Part shown: positions 1-9,095 of the stretch, in pieces
Position numbering within the stretch: the first letter of the stretch is position 1
How the letters are laid out: every line of letters starts with the position of its first letter
Source: Maricaulis virginensis
Lineage (GTDB): Bacteria; Pseudomonadota; Alphaproteobacteria; Caulobacterales; Maricaulaceae
NCBI RefSeq assembly: GCF_027922185.1
Contig: NZ_BSFE01000003.1
Location: 186,001-250,000 of the forward strand
Direction of reading: 5' to 3'
Length of the DNA: 64,000 nucleotides
Program-made: the position numbers and the translations under genes
The notes under the pieces: model-generated
The model's database searches: none
What the model was told of the DNA's origin: nothing
Seen by the model: the letters and a program-made list of their open reading frames with translations, nothing else

Positions 1-2
1 GG

Positions 3-656
3 ACGATCCGCCGCGACACGATGACCGCTGAATATGCGCTCGCGCGCCTGCACATCGCCGAAGGGCGCGGGGCGAGCCGGGCGGATATCGAGGCGGCTCT
101 CCAGATCCTCATTCCGGCATCGCACGAGGCCGATGCACTCGTCGCGCACGATCCTGCAAACCTGCAATGGCGGCTGGTCGTCATTCGCCAGCGTCTCTGG
201 TTGTCCGATGCGCAATTGCTGGCCGGCGACCTCGACGCAGCCCGCGAGGCCTATCTCGATGCTTCGGCCTACATGACGCATCCCTCCTGGATCTCTGCCG
301 AAGGGGATGTGTTCGACGATACGCGCCTGCATGCATCGCTGATGGAGGCGCGCATTCTGGCGGGTCTGGGCGATGTCGATGCGGCCAGCCTGGCGCTGCA
401 GCATCTGTTGTCGGAACTGGAGCAGATCGACGACTGGCGGAACCGCCTGAGCAAGGGGACCTACCTCTATGCTGCCGTTTCCAACACGCTGGCCGAGCTT
501 CTCGATCAGCAGGGGGAAGACCGGGAAGCGGCGCGTGTACGCGAGGCGATGGTGAACCGGCTCACGCCGGTAATCGCGCGCGTTCCGGCCGACACGCGGG
601 CAGAATACGACAGGGCCCGCGCGGTCCTGCAACGAGAGCGCATCAGTGCCGAATGA
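3..656 (+). CDS. C-terminal part of a helical-repeat (TPR-like) protein, 5' end outside the window
   Basis: The frame is open to the window edge (codons read T-I-R-R-D-T before the first ATG at 21), so this is probably the end of a longer protein. What is visible is about 215 residues of amphipathic helices rich in Ala, Leu, Glu and Arg. They resemble tetratricopeptide repeats, for example the stretch LLAGDLDAAREAYLDAS and a later helix pair around ALQHLLSELEQ. No catalytic motif is seen. It stops 76 bases before an unknown protein and then a cyclase on the same strand, so it may be the scaffold or input part of a signalling operon. Which domain lies upstream cannot be told from here. Confidence 0.6.
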   Translation, partial: TIRRDTMTAEYALARLHIAEGRGASRADIEAALQILIPASHEADALVAHDPANLQWRLVVIRQRLWLSDAQLLAGDLDAAREAYLDASAYMTHPSWISAEGDVFDDTRLHASLMEARILAGLGDVDAASLALQHLLSELEQIDDWRNRLSKGTYLYAAVSNTLAELLDQQGEDREAARVREAMVNRLTPVIARVPADTRAEYDRARAVLQRERISAE

Positions 657-732
657 TTGGTGACGACAGGGCGGAGACATCCGCCCTGGTGGGGACGTGT
701 GACCACCCGAAACGGGCAAGCAAGGGGAAATC

Positions 733-1335
733 ATGAGCACGATCGACGCAACCTGGCTGGATGGCAGCCAGACACAATCCGGTTTGACAGACGCCTGTGC
801 CACGGCCGCGGGCGTGACCCAGATCAGCCTGATCGCCAAGGCGACCGACGGATTTCTCGTCGTCCAGGGCAGCGATGCCGGCCGCGAGACTTTCGACGAC
901 GCCGATGTCTCGGCGATCTTCGTCACCTTCGCCGACACCGTCGCCCAGTACCCGCTGGCCGACACATCGACGCTTCGCACGGCTGTGCTGTCGGCGCTGG
1001 CCGGACAATGGACAGCCAGTGCAACCATGGGCGCCAGCCCCTTCGACGAAACGGTCGAAGAACCGGCGCGTCTCATCTTTCACGTGCAGATCCCGGGCTG
1101 GGGTTTCGAGCCCGCCCGGATCAAGTTCAAGTCCGAAGTGCCGGCCGGCGAGTTCTGCGGCCTGGCCTGGCTGATGCTGAACGGCGCGACGTGCGAGCCC
1201 TACAGTTTCGAGTTCTTCGCCAGTTGTGCGCAGGCCGGAGAGTATGACTACTCGCTCTTCATCAAGGCCTCTCAGGACGCCGGCAACCAGTCGACACGCG
1301 TCATTATCGATCCCAAGATCAAGGTCATTCCCTGA
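733..1335 (+). CDS. Conserved-looking hypothetical protein, 200 aa
   Basis: I do not recognise a family. The ATG follows AAGGGGAAATC, a good ribosome site. The product is acidic, has no signal peptide or membrane segment, and looks largely beta-stranded, with alternating hydrophobic residues and few long helices. It has three Cys residues in its middle part and ends in DPKIKVIP. It lies between a TPR-like protein and a cyclase on the same strand with gaps of 76 and 41 bases, which suggests one transcript and a role as ligand, sensor or partner of the cyclase protein. That role is inferred from position only. Confidence 0.6.
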   Translation: MSTIDATWLDGSQTQSGLTDACATAAGVTQISLIAKATDGFLVVQGSDAGRETFDDADVSAIFVTFADTVAQYPLADTSTLRTAVLSALAGQWTASATMGASPFDETVEEPARLIFHVQIPGWGFEPARIKFKSEVPAGEFCGLAWLMLNGATCEPYSFEFFASCAQAGEYDYSLFIKASQDAGNQSTRVIIDPKIKVIP

Positions 1336-1376
1336 TTGAAACCGCCCGGCCGCCGGGCCGGGACGGGCAGGACTGA

Positions 1377-3242
1377 ATGACGCAACGCGACGACATTGCC
1401 GACCGGTTCAAGCAGGGCGACCTGGCACGGGCCTATGATCTGTGTCTCGACGCCCTGCGCCACCGGCCAGACGATCTGTGGCTGCGCCACCGGGCTGTCC
1501 TGTGCCTTATCCGCTCCGGTGCCCTGGAGCGTGCCGAGCGCGACTTCTATCGTTTCCGCCTTGCCGAAGCGCGCCACAACGAGGATTGCCTGGCGCTCGG
1601 CGCACGTCTCCTGAAGGCCATGGCCTTCGAGGCCAACGCGGAAGACTTCCCGACGCTGGCGCGGTCTGCCGCCGATCGATACGCAGCAGTCTTCGAGCAG
1701 ACGGGCGGTCATTATCCCGGCATCAATGCAGCCGCCATGGCTTTGCTGGCCGGCGATCGCGAGCGTTCGGTCGATCTTGCACGCCAAGTCCTGGAAAGCT
1801 GCCGCTCCGGCCTGCCGCTGGATCCCGAAGCCGCCTACTATCAGAAAGCCTCCGAAGCCGAGGCCCATCTCCTGCTCGCCCAGCCGGGCGCAGCCAACAT
1901 GGCGCTGCGATCGGCGATTGCCTGCGATCGCGAGAACTATCTCGCTCATGCCACGACGTTGCGCCAGCTGCGTCTGATCGTTGCTGCGCTGGACATGCCC
2001 GATGCCTGGCTCGACGCGCTCGAACCGCCGCGCCCCGCCCACTATGCCGGCCACCTTTTCCGCACGGGAACCGGCGAAGGGATGGTCGCGCCCGATCGTG
2101 AAGTGCGGCTCAAGACCGCCATCGCCACACTGCTGGAGCGCGAGAATATCGGCCCGCTGCACGGGGCGCTTGCGGCGGGATCCGACATCCTGATCGCCGA
2201 GGCGGGCGTGGCGGCGGGGTGTGCTCTGACCGTCGTTCTGCCGGTCCCCGTTGCGGTTTTCATCGATGCGTCCGTGCGTCCCTACGGACAGGCCTGGGTG
2301 CGCCGGTGCGAGGTTTGCCTGGAAGCGGCCGCAGACATCGTGGAAGTCACGACCGATCGGCGGATTCTGTCCGAGTTCAGCCTCAATCATGCCAGCGTGG
2401 TCGCCATGGGCATGGCGCGGATGCGGGCATCGGTGCTGGCCAGCACACCGGTTCAGCTGCTTGTCTTCGATGGCGAAGCCGGACGGTCCGAATCCGGTAC
2501 GGCCAGGGATGCCGCGGTCTGGTGCCAGTCCGGACTGCCGCAGCATATCCTTCGCTTCGAGCGCAGTGTCCCGTCGGCATCGTTGCCAGTCATCGCCGGC
2601 GATGACGCGAGCGACGACTTCAATCTCGTCATCCGGGCCATGCTCTTTCTCGACATTCGCGGATCCACCTCGGTGCCCGACGATCGTATTCCAACCTTCG
2701 TGCAGAAGGTGCTTGGCCGGCTCGCGGCGGTCTGCGAGAGCGGACCCGACCGCCCGCTCTATAGCGACAGCTGGGGAGACGGTCTTTTTCTAGTCTTCGG
2801 CAGTGTCGCGGAGGCCGCGCGCGCCGCCGTCGGTCTGCGTCGCGCATTCGATGCGATCGATCTGGAAGCGCTGGATCTGCCGCCCGGGCTCGGTCTGCGG
2901 ATCGGCGGACATTGCGGGCCGGTGCAGGAGGGCATGGATCCGGTACAGAAGCGGACGGCCCCGTTCGGCGGGCAAGTGGCCGTCGCCTCTCGGATCGAGT
3001 CGGTGACGGTGCCCGGATCGATCTTCGTCAGCGAAGCCTTTGCTGCACTTCTGTCGATGTCGAGGCCTGCCGAGTTTCGATGCGAATATGTCGGCCGCAC
3101 AGAGATCGATCCGCTGTTGCCGATGACCCGTCTCTACGCGCTGCGCAGCGTCGCGCCCGGGTCTCCGGCATCGGGAGAAATCCGGGCGTCAGCTCGAACC
3201 GAGCATCCGGCTCAGCAGATCGGGATCGACCAGTTCGAATGA
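1377..3242 (+). CDS. TRAFs-binding-like / class III nucleotide cyclase domain protein
   Basis: A 621-residue soluble protein with three parts. Residues 1-200 are helical repeats that resemble the bacterial TRAFs-binding (DUF4071) region, including a GGHYPGINAAAMALLAGD motif. Residues about 255-400 look like a Rossmann-type domain, with GSDILIAEAGVAAG followed by a hydrophobic strand. Residues about 420-600 are a class III adenylate/guanylate cyclase domain. Both metal aspartates are visible, Asp426 in FLDIRGST and Asp468 in SWGDG, and the transition-state Arg539 is kept. The usual Asn of the V-N-x-A-x-R motif is Ala535, and no Lys stands before the GDG loop. Activity or substrate may therefore be unusual; I recall such changes in other TRAFs-binding cyclases. 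A Crp/Fnr gene converges on it and overlaps its last 54 bases. Confidence 0.8.
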   Translation: MTQRDDIADRFKQGDLARAYDLCLDALRHRPDDLWLRHRAVLCLIRSGALERAERDFYRFRLAEARHNEDCLALGARLLKAMAFEANAEDFPTLARSAADRYAAVFEQTGGHYPGINAAAMALLAGDRERSVDLARQVLESCRSGLPLDPEAAYYQKASEAEAHLLLAQPGAANMALRSAIACDRENYLAHATTLRQLRLIVAALDMPDAWLDALEPPRPAHYAGHLFRTGTGEGMVAPDREVRLKTAIATLLERENIGPLHGALAAGSDILIAEAGVAAGCALTVVLPVPVAVFIDASVRPYGQAWVRRCEVCLEAAADIVEVTTDRRILSEFSLNHASVVAMGMARMRASVLASTPVQLLVFDGEAGRSESGTARDAAVWCQSGLPQHILRFERSVPSASLPVIAGDDASDDFNLVIRAMLFLDIRGSTSVPDDRIPTFVQKVLGRLAAVCESGPDRPLYSDSWGDGLFLVFGSVAEAARAAVGLRRAFDAIDLEALDLPPGLGLRIGGHCGPVQEGMDPVQKRTAPFGGQVAVASRIESVTVPGSIFVSEAFAALLSMSRPAEFRCEYVGRTEIDPLLPMTRLYALRSVAPGSPASGEIRASARTEHPAQQIGIDQFE

Positions 3243-3875
3243 CCGGTTATTGCGCTTGAGCAGGCCGCGGCGTTCCAGATCGTTCACGGTCCGGGATGTG
3301 GTCTCGCGCGTGGTGTTCACGCGGCGGGCCAGTTCGGTCATGGACGGGGCGACCTGGATGGTCCGGCTGTTTCCGGCCTTGTCCGACGGCTCGGACATGC
3401 GCAGCAATTCCGCGTATATGCGGCCTGGCGCCGACAGCGAAGACAGTTCGAACATGCGTTGTGTGGTGTGATGGATCCGCGTCGCCAGGATGCGGCACAG
3501 GGCCAGGCCGATACTGCCGTGTCTGCGCAGAAGATCGAAGAACTGCGCGCCGGTGAGTGCCGCGATGCGGCACGGTGTCTCCGCAACGATTTCCGAGGTT
3601 CTCGGTTTGCCGGTCAGCGCTGCGAGCTCGCCGAAGATGGCGCCGGCACCGAACCAGTCCAGCCAGATCTCCTGGCCATTCTCGGACAGCAACACCACAC
3701 GGACCGATCCTTCCAGCAGGATGAAGACGTGATCCTCATCTTCCTCCTGGGCGATAATCGTGGTGCCTGCTTCGGCATGACGGATATCGGACATCGCGAT
3801 CAATGCCTCGCGGGCCCCCGGCTCGGGAATGTCAAGCGAGTCCAGGGCTATGGTCCAAGCCTCGTCCTGCTCCAT
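3189..3875 (-). CDS. Crp/Fnr-family transcriptional regulator
   Basis: A 228-residue regulator when started at the ATG at 3875 (MEQDEAW). An upstream in-frame ATG would add 37 residues that do not look like the family. The N-terminal half is a cyclic-nucleotide-binding beta roll, with the phosphate-binding cassette FGELAALTGKPRTSEIVA holding the Glu, Arg and Ser/Thr that usually contact cyclic nucleotide. No N-terminal Cys cluster of the FNR type is present. The C-terminal half is a winged helix, with the recognition helix in RVNTTRETTSRTVNDL. Its 3' end overlaps the cyclase gene tail to tail, so the pair may be a local second-messenger enzyme and receptor; that link is inferred. Confidence 0.88.
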   Translation of the reverse strand: MEQDEAWTIALDSLDIPEPGAREALIAMSDIRHAEAGTTIIAQEEDEDHVFILLEGSVRVVLLSENGQEIWLDWFGAGAIFGELAALTGKPRTSEIVAETPCRIAALTGAQFFDLLRRHGSIGLALCRILATRIHHTTQRMFELSSLSAPGRIYAELLRMSEPSDKAGNSRTIQVAPSMTELARRVNTTRETTSRTVNDLERRGLLKRNNRSFELVDPDLLSRMLGSS

Positions 3876-3918
3876 CCGCGTTTCTCCGAATCGATCCCGC
3901 ACGATTGCAAATGATAGT

Positions 3919-3964
3919 CGGTACTTGCCGGGAAAACCAAGGCACTGCGCCGGAGAAAGTACCG
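3919..3964. promoter_or_regulatory. Inverted repeat in the divergent crp-like / alkylsulfatase promoter region
   Basis: CGGTACTT at 3919-3926 is matched exactly by AAGTACCG at 3957-3964, with 30 bases between. It lies in the 167-base spacer between the divergent Crp/Fnr gene (start 3875) and the alkylsulfatase (start 4043). The spacing would suit two half-sites about three to four helical turns apart, or an RNA hairpin in the crp-like leader. No regulator is assigned. Confidence 0.35.
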
Positions 3965-4011
3965 AACGAACGGGATTTGTCGCCAAGCGTGTGCTGAGGG
4001 GGTAGCGTGGA

Positions 4012-4024
4012 GTAAACAGTGTTC
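4012..4024 (+). promoter_or_regulatory. Candidate operator GTAAACAGTGTTC before the alkylsulfatase gene
   Basis: The core AAACA-G-TGTT is a near palindrome lying 19 bases before the ATG at 4043. A very similar site (GTAAACACTGTTT read on the minus strand) lies before the RND pump genes at 26302-26314. TetR-type repressors often use sites of this shape; the assignment is inference. Confidence 0.35.
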
Positions 4025-4042
4025 AGGCGGGGAGGTTCGAAC

Positions 4043-6058
4043 ATGGTGTGCCAACGGATGACGATTGCGGCCCTGGCCGCTCTTCTGGCAGTGACGGCGT
4101 GCTCCGGGCCTTCGCCGCAACAGCCTGTGGAGATTTCAACAGACGAGGCCGATACGGACGGGGCTTTCCCGGCAACCGGTGTGACCGGCCGTCTGAACGC
4201 GCAAATCGCGCGCGATCCCGCCCTGATTGATGATGAAGACTGGGCGCTGGTGCAGCGCGGTTTTGTCGCACGCGACGCCGACCTGGATATCCGCGATGCT
4301 GACGGGCGTCCGATCTGGCGACCCGCCGACTATGACTTCCTCGACGGGGAAGACGCGCCGGACACGGTTCATCCCAGCCTGTGGCGGCAAGCCCGTCTGA
4401 ATGCCGAACATGGCCTCTACGAGGTCGTTCCGGGCATCTACCAGGTCCGCGGCTACGATCTGGCCAACATGTCGATTGTCGAGGGTGAGACCGGACGGAT
4501 CATCATCGATCCGCTGACATCGGTCGAAACGGCACAGGCGGCGCTGGCGCTCGTCGAGCGCGAACTCGGGCCCCGGCCGGTATCCGCCGTCGTCCTCACG
4601 CACAGCCATATCGACCATTTCGGTGGTGTCGAGGCGATCGAGGGCGCGCTGGGAGACGGTCCGGTGCCCGTCATCGCGCCGGCCGGCTTTCTCGAAGAGG
4701 CCGTCAGCGAGAATGTCATGGCCGGGGTCGTGATGGCCCGGCGTGCAGGCTATATGTACGGCACGCATCTGCCGCGTACCGCGCGCGGGCATGTCGGTTC
4801 CGGCCTTGGCAAGCATCCCGCGCTGGGCCGCCACACCATCGCTGAGCCCGATATCATCGTCGACCACACCGGCCAGGTGCTGGAGATCGATGGCGTCCGG
4901 ATGGAGTTCCAGTACGCGCCGGACACCGAAGCCCCGGCCGAGCTGACGGTGTTCTTCCCGGATTTTGGGGCCTGGTGCGGTGCCGAGCTTGTCTCGCGCA
5001 ATCTGCACAATCTCTACACCTTGCGAGGCGCGCAGGTGCGTGACGCGCTGGCCTGGTCGGCAGGGATAGAAGAAGCCCGCCGCGTCTTCGGCGGGCGCGC
5101 GGAGGTGGCCTTCAACAGCCATCACTGGCCGGTCTGGGGGGCAGACGAAGTCGACGATTTCCTCGTCGCCCAGCGCGATATCTACAAATACATCCACGAC
5201 CAGACCCTGCGCCTGGCGGCCCGCGGCCTTGGGCCGGACGAGATCGCCGAGACGATTGTCTTGCCGGACGCGCTCGCCGGCCGGTTCGCGGTGCGCGGCT
5301 ATTACGGCACGCTGCGGCACAATTCGCGCGCGGTCTATCAACGCTATTTCGGCTGGTATGACGGCGTTCCGGCCAATCTCGACCCCCTGCCCAGAGGAGA
5401 GGCCGCGCATCGCTATGTTGATCTGCTTGGCGGCGTGGAAGCCGCTGTCGCGGCGGCGGAGACCGCGTTTGCAGACGGCGACTATCGCTGGTCCGCCGAG
5501 CTGGCCCAGCACGCGGTCTATGCGGCTCCGGGCAATGAAGCGGCCGCCGCCATCCTGGCACGCAGCTATGAGCAGCTGGGCTACCGCGCCGAGTCGGCAC
5601 CCTGGCGGGATGTCTATCTGTCGGCCGCCCGTGAATTACGGCACGGTGTACCAGAGACAGACGCGGTGCGGGCGTCGGAAGGCATTCTGGACGCCATCCC
5701 GCTCGACATGTTCTTTGCGGCAATGGCCACGCGGATCGACGGACCGCGCGCTGCCCGCAATGACCGGGTGTTCAATTTCGTCTTCACTGATGTTGGCGAG
5801 ACACACGTCATCGAGCTGTCCAACGGGGTCATGCACCATCATCGCGGGGAGCCCCGGCCGGACGCGGATGCGACGGTCGAGCTGACCCGCACCTTCTGGA
5901 TGCGCCTGCTGCAACAGGAGGCCGGCCTGGTCGACATGCTCGCCTCGCAGGAATTTGCCATTCGTGGCGACCGGCGCGCACTCCTGGGCTTCTTTGCCTT
6001 GCTGGAACAGCCCGATCCGGACTTTCCGGTCGTTACCGGACGGCCCGATGCGCGTTGA
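4043..6058 (+). CDS. Lipoprotein-type alkylsulfatase, metallo-beta-lactamase fold
   Basis: About 671 residues, matching the type III linear alkylsulfatases (SdsA1/BDS1 family), which hydrolyse sulfate esters such as dodecyl sulfate. The start at 4043 follows GGGGAGG with 8-base spacing; an ATG 24 bases upstream is less likely. The N-terminus has a short hydrophobic segment ending in AVTAC, a plausible lipobox. The zinc motif THSHIDHFGG is present, then GTHLPRTARGHVGSGLG, FPDFGAWCGAELVSRN, FNSHHWPVWG and the dimerisation region starting near AAETAFADGDYRWSAELAQH. The C-terminal SCP2-like domain, which binds the alkyl chain, ends the protein. It would release alcohol and sulfate at the cell envelope. 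Its exact substrate cannot be told. Confidence 0.88.
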   Translation: MVCQRMTIAALAALLAVTACSGPSPQQPVEISTDEADTDGAFPATGVTGRLNAQIARDPALIDDEDWALVQRGFVARDADLDIRDADGRPIWRPADYDFLDGEDAPDTVHPSLWRQARLNAEHGLYEVVPGIYQVRGYDLANMSIVEGETGRIIIDPLTSVETAQAALALVERELGPRPVSAVVLTHSHIDHFGGVEAIEGALGDGPVPVIAPAGFLEEAVSENVMAGVVMARRAGYMYGTHLPRTARGHVGSGLGKHPALGRHTIAEPDIIVDHTGQVLEIDGVRMEFQYAPDTEAPAELTVFFPDFGAWCGAELVSRNLHNLYTLRGAQVRDALAWSAGIEEARRVFGGRAEVAFNSHHWPVWGADEVDDFLVAQRDIYKYIHDQTLRLAARGLGPDEIAETIVLPDALAGRFAVRGYYGTLRHNSRAVYQRYFGWYDGVPANLDPLPRGEAAHRYVDLLGGVEAAVAAAETAFADGDYRWSAELAQHAVYAAPGNEAAAAILARSYEQLGYRAESAPWRDVYLSAARELRHGVPETDAVRASEGILDAIPLDMFFAAMATRIDGPRAARNDRVFNFVFTDVGETHVIELSNGVMHHHRGEPRPDADATVELTRTFWMRLLQQEAGLVDMLASQEFAIRGDRRALLGFFALLEQPDPDFPVVTGRPDAR

Positions 6059-6121
6059 AGCTTTTGCGCTGCGACGAAAACCTGATTAATTGCCGCGACA
6101 AAGGACATGAGGGGTATGGCA

Positions 6122-8779
6122 ATGCGTGCACTGGCGACAGCAATTCTGGCGGCGCTTTTCGGAACCATCGGGGCAGGGGCGCAGACGGCGCCGCTGACGG
6201 TTCGGTATGATGACGGCATTCCCAGCCTCCTGTCCGAGTATGGCTACGAGTTCGGTGTCGAGATCACGCCGCCGGCGGACGCCGTCGATTATCTCTACAC
6301 CCTCGCCGAAGCCGCGCCGGACCGGATGCGCGTTGTCGAATACGCCCGCAGCTGGGAAGGCCGCCCGCTTGTCTATGCCGTGATTGCCCGCCCCGAGACG
6401 ATGGAACGGCTCGACACGGTCCAGTCAGGTCTGCAGCAACTTGCCGATCCGGCAGGCTTGAATGCGGCTGACCGGGATCGCCTGATCGCTGATCTGCCCG
6501 CTGTTGTCTGGCTGTCCTATGGCGTGCATGGCGATGAAATCTCGTCGACCGATGCCGGTCTGCGCATGGCCTATCATCTGCTGGCCGCTCGCGGTGACGC
6601 GGTCGTCGACACCATCCTGGACAATACGATCGTCATCATCGACCCGACGCAGAATCCGGACGGCCGCAACCGTTTCGTCCAGTCCTTCCGCGCCGCCCGC
6701 GGGCTTTCGCCCAGCGAGGACCGGTTCACGGCCGAACACGATCAGCCCTGGCCCGGCGGCCGGTTCAACCACTATCTCTTCGATCTCAACCGCGACTGGT
6801 TCGCGCGCACCCAGCCGGAGACGCGCGGTCGCGTCGACGCCATCATGGACTGGCGGCCCGTCGTGGTGGTGGACGCCCACGAGATGGGCGGTGACAGCAG
6901 CTATTTCTTTGCGCCGTCGGCGGAACCCTTCAATCCGAACATTGTCGACAGCCAGCGCGATGCCCAGGCGCTGATCGGCCGCAATCATGGTGAGTGGTTC
7001 GACCGTCTTGGATACGACTACTACACGCGCGAAGTCTTCGACGCCTTCTATCCCGGCTATGGTGACATGTGGCCGACCCTGCAGGGCGCCATCGCGATGA
7101 CCTATGAACAGGCCTCGGCCCGGGGTCTGGAATGGCGCCGCCGCGACGGATCGCTCCTGACTTATGCGGACGGGGTGGACCGCCATTTCATTGCCAGCCT
7201 GTCGACAGCCCAGGTTGTCGCCGAGAACCGGGCGCGTTTCCTGCGCGATTTCGTGGCGTTCCGGGACAGCGCGTCGACGAGCACAGACGGACCGCAAGCA
7301 GTCCTTCTGGACATTGCCTCCAATCGCTGGGGCGCCGAGCGCATGGCGCGGAACCTGGCGGCCCAGGATATCGCCGTGTCACGGCTGGCGCCGGGTGCGT
7401 CGGCCTGCGGTGCAAGCTTCGAGGCGGGCGCTTTCCTCGTGCGCTTCGACCAGGCCTCCGGCCGTCTCGCCCGCACTCTCATGGAGGCGACGACGGATCT
7501 TCCCGCCGACTTCATGCGTGAGCAGGAGCGCCGCCGCAGTGAAGGTCTGGGACATGAGCTTTACGACGTGACCGCCTGGTCACTGCCGCTGATGGGCAAT
7601 GTGGATGCTGTGGAGTGCCGCCGTACGCCGGCAGTCGATGGCCAGCCGGTCAACGCGGAAATGCCGATCGAGCGGATCGCGGGCGGCGGTTCGGCCGAGT
7701 GGGGCTATGTCGTCCCCTGGAGCGATGCCGGTCAGGCCTATCTGGTGGCGGCTCTCGCCCAGGAAGGCGTGCCCATGCGCACGACGAATGCCAGCTTCCG
7801 CATCGGTGACATCACCTACCCGCGGGGCAGCGTCGTTGTGCCGCGTCATTCCGCGCCGGACGATCTCGACAATCTCATCACGCGGCTGGCTGCCGAGATC
7901 GGCGCGCGGTTCGACGGCATGCCCAGCAGCTGGGTGGATGATGGTCCCAATCCCGGTTCGGACAATTTCTACCCGGTGCACGAGCCGCGGGTCGCGATGG
8001 TCTGGGGAGACGGGGTCGATCCGACGTCGGCCGGCGCGACACGCTATGTCCTGGAACGCCGCTTCGGCATTCCGGTTGCGGTCATTCGCACAGGCACGAT
8101 CAGCCGGGCCAATCTCGACAATTACGATGTCCTGATCCTGCCCGAGCAGCGCTGGGGTCAGCTGGGTTCGGAACTGGGCGATGGCGGCCGGACGGCGATC
8201 CAGGGCTTTGCCCGCGGCGGGGGCGTCGTTGTCGGCCTGGGCGACGCGACCCGCTGGCTGGCGGACAGTGAGGTCGCGATGATGCCGGCCCAGCGCGAGC
8301 GCGCCGCAGATTCTCCGCGCGAAGCCTCGGCCAGCGGCGAGGTGATCGACGGACGGATCCTGGCGAACCGGGAAGAATTGCGCGCCAGCGAGACGGCTTC
8401 GGGCGCCATGCCGGACTCGTCTCCGGGGGCCCTGGCGCGCGTCGAGGCCAATCCGGATGTGTGGATGTCGGCGGGCTATGACCGCGGGGCGGCGGCGCTG
8501 GTGACCGGATCGGACATCTACGCGCCCGTCGAGATGGACGATGCCGATACCGCGTTACGCTTTGCCGGCCCGGACGATCTCGTTGCCGGCGGGTATCTGT
8601 GGGACGACTATGCCGAACAGCTGGCCTACAAGCCCTTCGTCCTGTCGCGCAGCTATGGCAGCGGCCAGGTCGTGGCCTTCACCCAGTCCCCGACCACCCG
8701 GGCCTATCTCGACGGTCTTGACCTTCTGTTGCTCAACGCCGTGATCCTGGGACCGTCGCGCTCCCGCGCCTTCCGCTAA
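6122..8779 (+). CDS. Exported M14-family zinc carboxypeptidase-like protein
   Basis: About 885 residues. Starts at 6107, 6116 and 6122 are possible. The last has GAGGGG seven bases upstream and gives a clean signal peptide (MRALATAILAALFGTIGAGAQ), so it is preferred. The N-terminal third is an M14 peptidase domain. Zinc ligands are seen in GVHGDEISSTD (HxxE) and in VDAHEMGG, with FDLNRDWFARTQPETRG between them. The C-terminal half contains a Rossmann-like segment (PRVAMVWGDGVDPTSAGATR) of the kind seen in long M14 proteins with a glutamine-amidotransferase-like tail. It probably trims peptides in the periplasm. It follows the alkylsulfatase by 63 bases on the same strand and could share its transcript. 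Confidence 0.85.
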   Translation: MRALATAILAALFGTIGAGAQTAPLTVRYDDGIPSLLSEYGYEFGVEITPPADAVDYLYTLAEAAPDRMRVVEYARSWEGRPLVYAVIARPETMERLDTVQSGLQQLADPAGLNAADRDRLIADLPAVVWLSYGVHGDEISSTDAGLRMAYHLLAARGDAVVDTILDNTIVIIDPTQNPDGRNRFVQSFRAARGLSPSEDRFTAEHDQPWPGGRFNHYLFDLNRDWFARTQPETRGRVDAIMDWRPVVVVDAHEMGGDSSYFFAPSAEPFNPNIVDSQRDAQALIGRNHGEWFDRLGYDYYTREVFDAFYPGYGDMWPTLQGAIAMTYEQASARGLEWRRRDGSLLTYADGVDRHFIASLSTAQVVAENRARFLRDFVAFRDSASTSTDGPQAVLLDIASNRWGAERMARNLAAQDIAVSRLAPGASACGASFEAGAFLVRFDQASGRLARTLMEATTDLPADFMREQERRRSEGLGHELYDVTAWSLPLMGNVDAVECRRTPAVDGQPVNAEMPIERIAGGGSAEWGYVVPWSDAGQAYLVAALAQEGVPMRTTNASFRIGDITYPRGSVVVPRHSAPDDLDNLITRLAAEIGARFDGMPSSWVDDGPNPGSDNFYPVHEPRVAMVWGDGVDPTSAGATRYVLERRFGIPVAVIRTGTISRANLDNYDVLILPEQRWGQLGSELGDGGRTAIQGFARGGGVVVGLGDATRWLADSEVAMMPAQRERAADSPREASASGEVIDGRILANREELRASETASGAMPDSSPGALARVEANPDVWMSAGYDRGAAALVTGSDIYAPVEMDDADTALRFAGPDDLVAGGYLWDDYAEQLAYKPFVLSRSYGSGQVVAFTQSPTTRAYLDGLDLLLLNAVILGPSRSRAFR

Positions 8780-8853
8780 CGCACAAGAAAGTCTGCACAA
8801 TCGCATCTCCGGGGTTGACCCGGAGGCCGAAGCAGCGTGCTCGCTTGACCGAG

Positions 8854-8950
8854 NNNNNNNNNNNNNNNNNNNNNNNNNNNNNNNNNNNNNNNNNNNNNNN
8901 NNNNNNNNNNNNNNNNNNNNNNNNNNNNNNNNNNNNNNNNNNNNNNNNNN
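8854..8950. other. Assembly gap of 97 N inside a tandem repeat
   Basis: The run of N is flanked by TTGACCGAG on its left (8845-8853) and by the GAGTTGACC array on its right. It therefore most likely hides more copies of the same 9-bp unit, and its true length is unknown. Confidence 0.95.
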
Positions 8951-9058
8951 GAGTTGACCGAGTTGACCGAGTTGACCGAGTTGACCGAGTTGACCGAGTT
9001 GACCGAGTTGACCGAGTTGACCGAGTTGACCGAGTTGACCGAGTTGACCGAGTTGACC
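8951..9058. repeat. Tandem array of the 9-bp unit GAGTTGACC, 12 exact copies seen
   Basis: Twelve perfect copies run from 8951 to 9058 and more probably lie in the adjacent gap, since TTGACCGAG also stands just left of it. The array fills the 316-base stretch between the M14 peptidase stop (8779) and the ATPase start (9096), together with about 70 bases of ordinary sequence on the left. In the frame of the downstream ATPase each unit carries a TGA stop, so the array is not an N-terminal extension of that protein. Each unit contains TTGACC, close to a -35 hexamer. Copy number could vary by replication slippage. Confidence 0.95.
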
Positions 9059-9095
9059 ACTCTGTCGTCTGCAATCTTGAGTTTGAGGGTGGCAG

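Noticed and set aside
8951..9058. Direct repeats as a CRISPR array
   Set aside because: Units are 9 bp and contiguous with no spacers; no cas genes are near.
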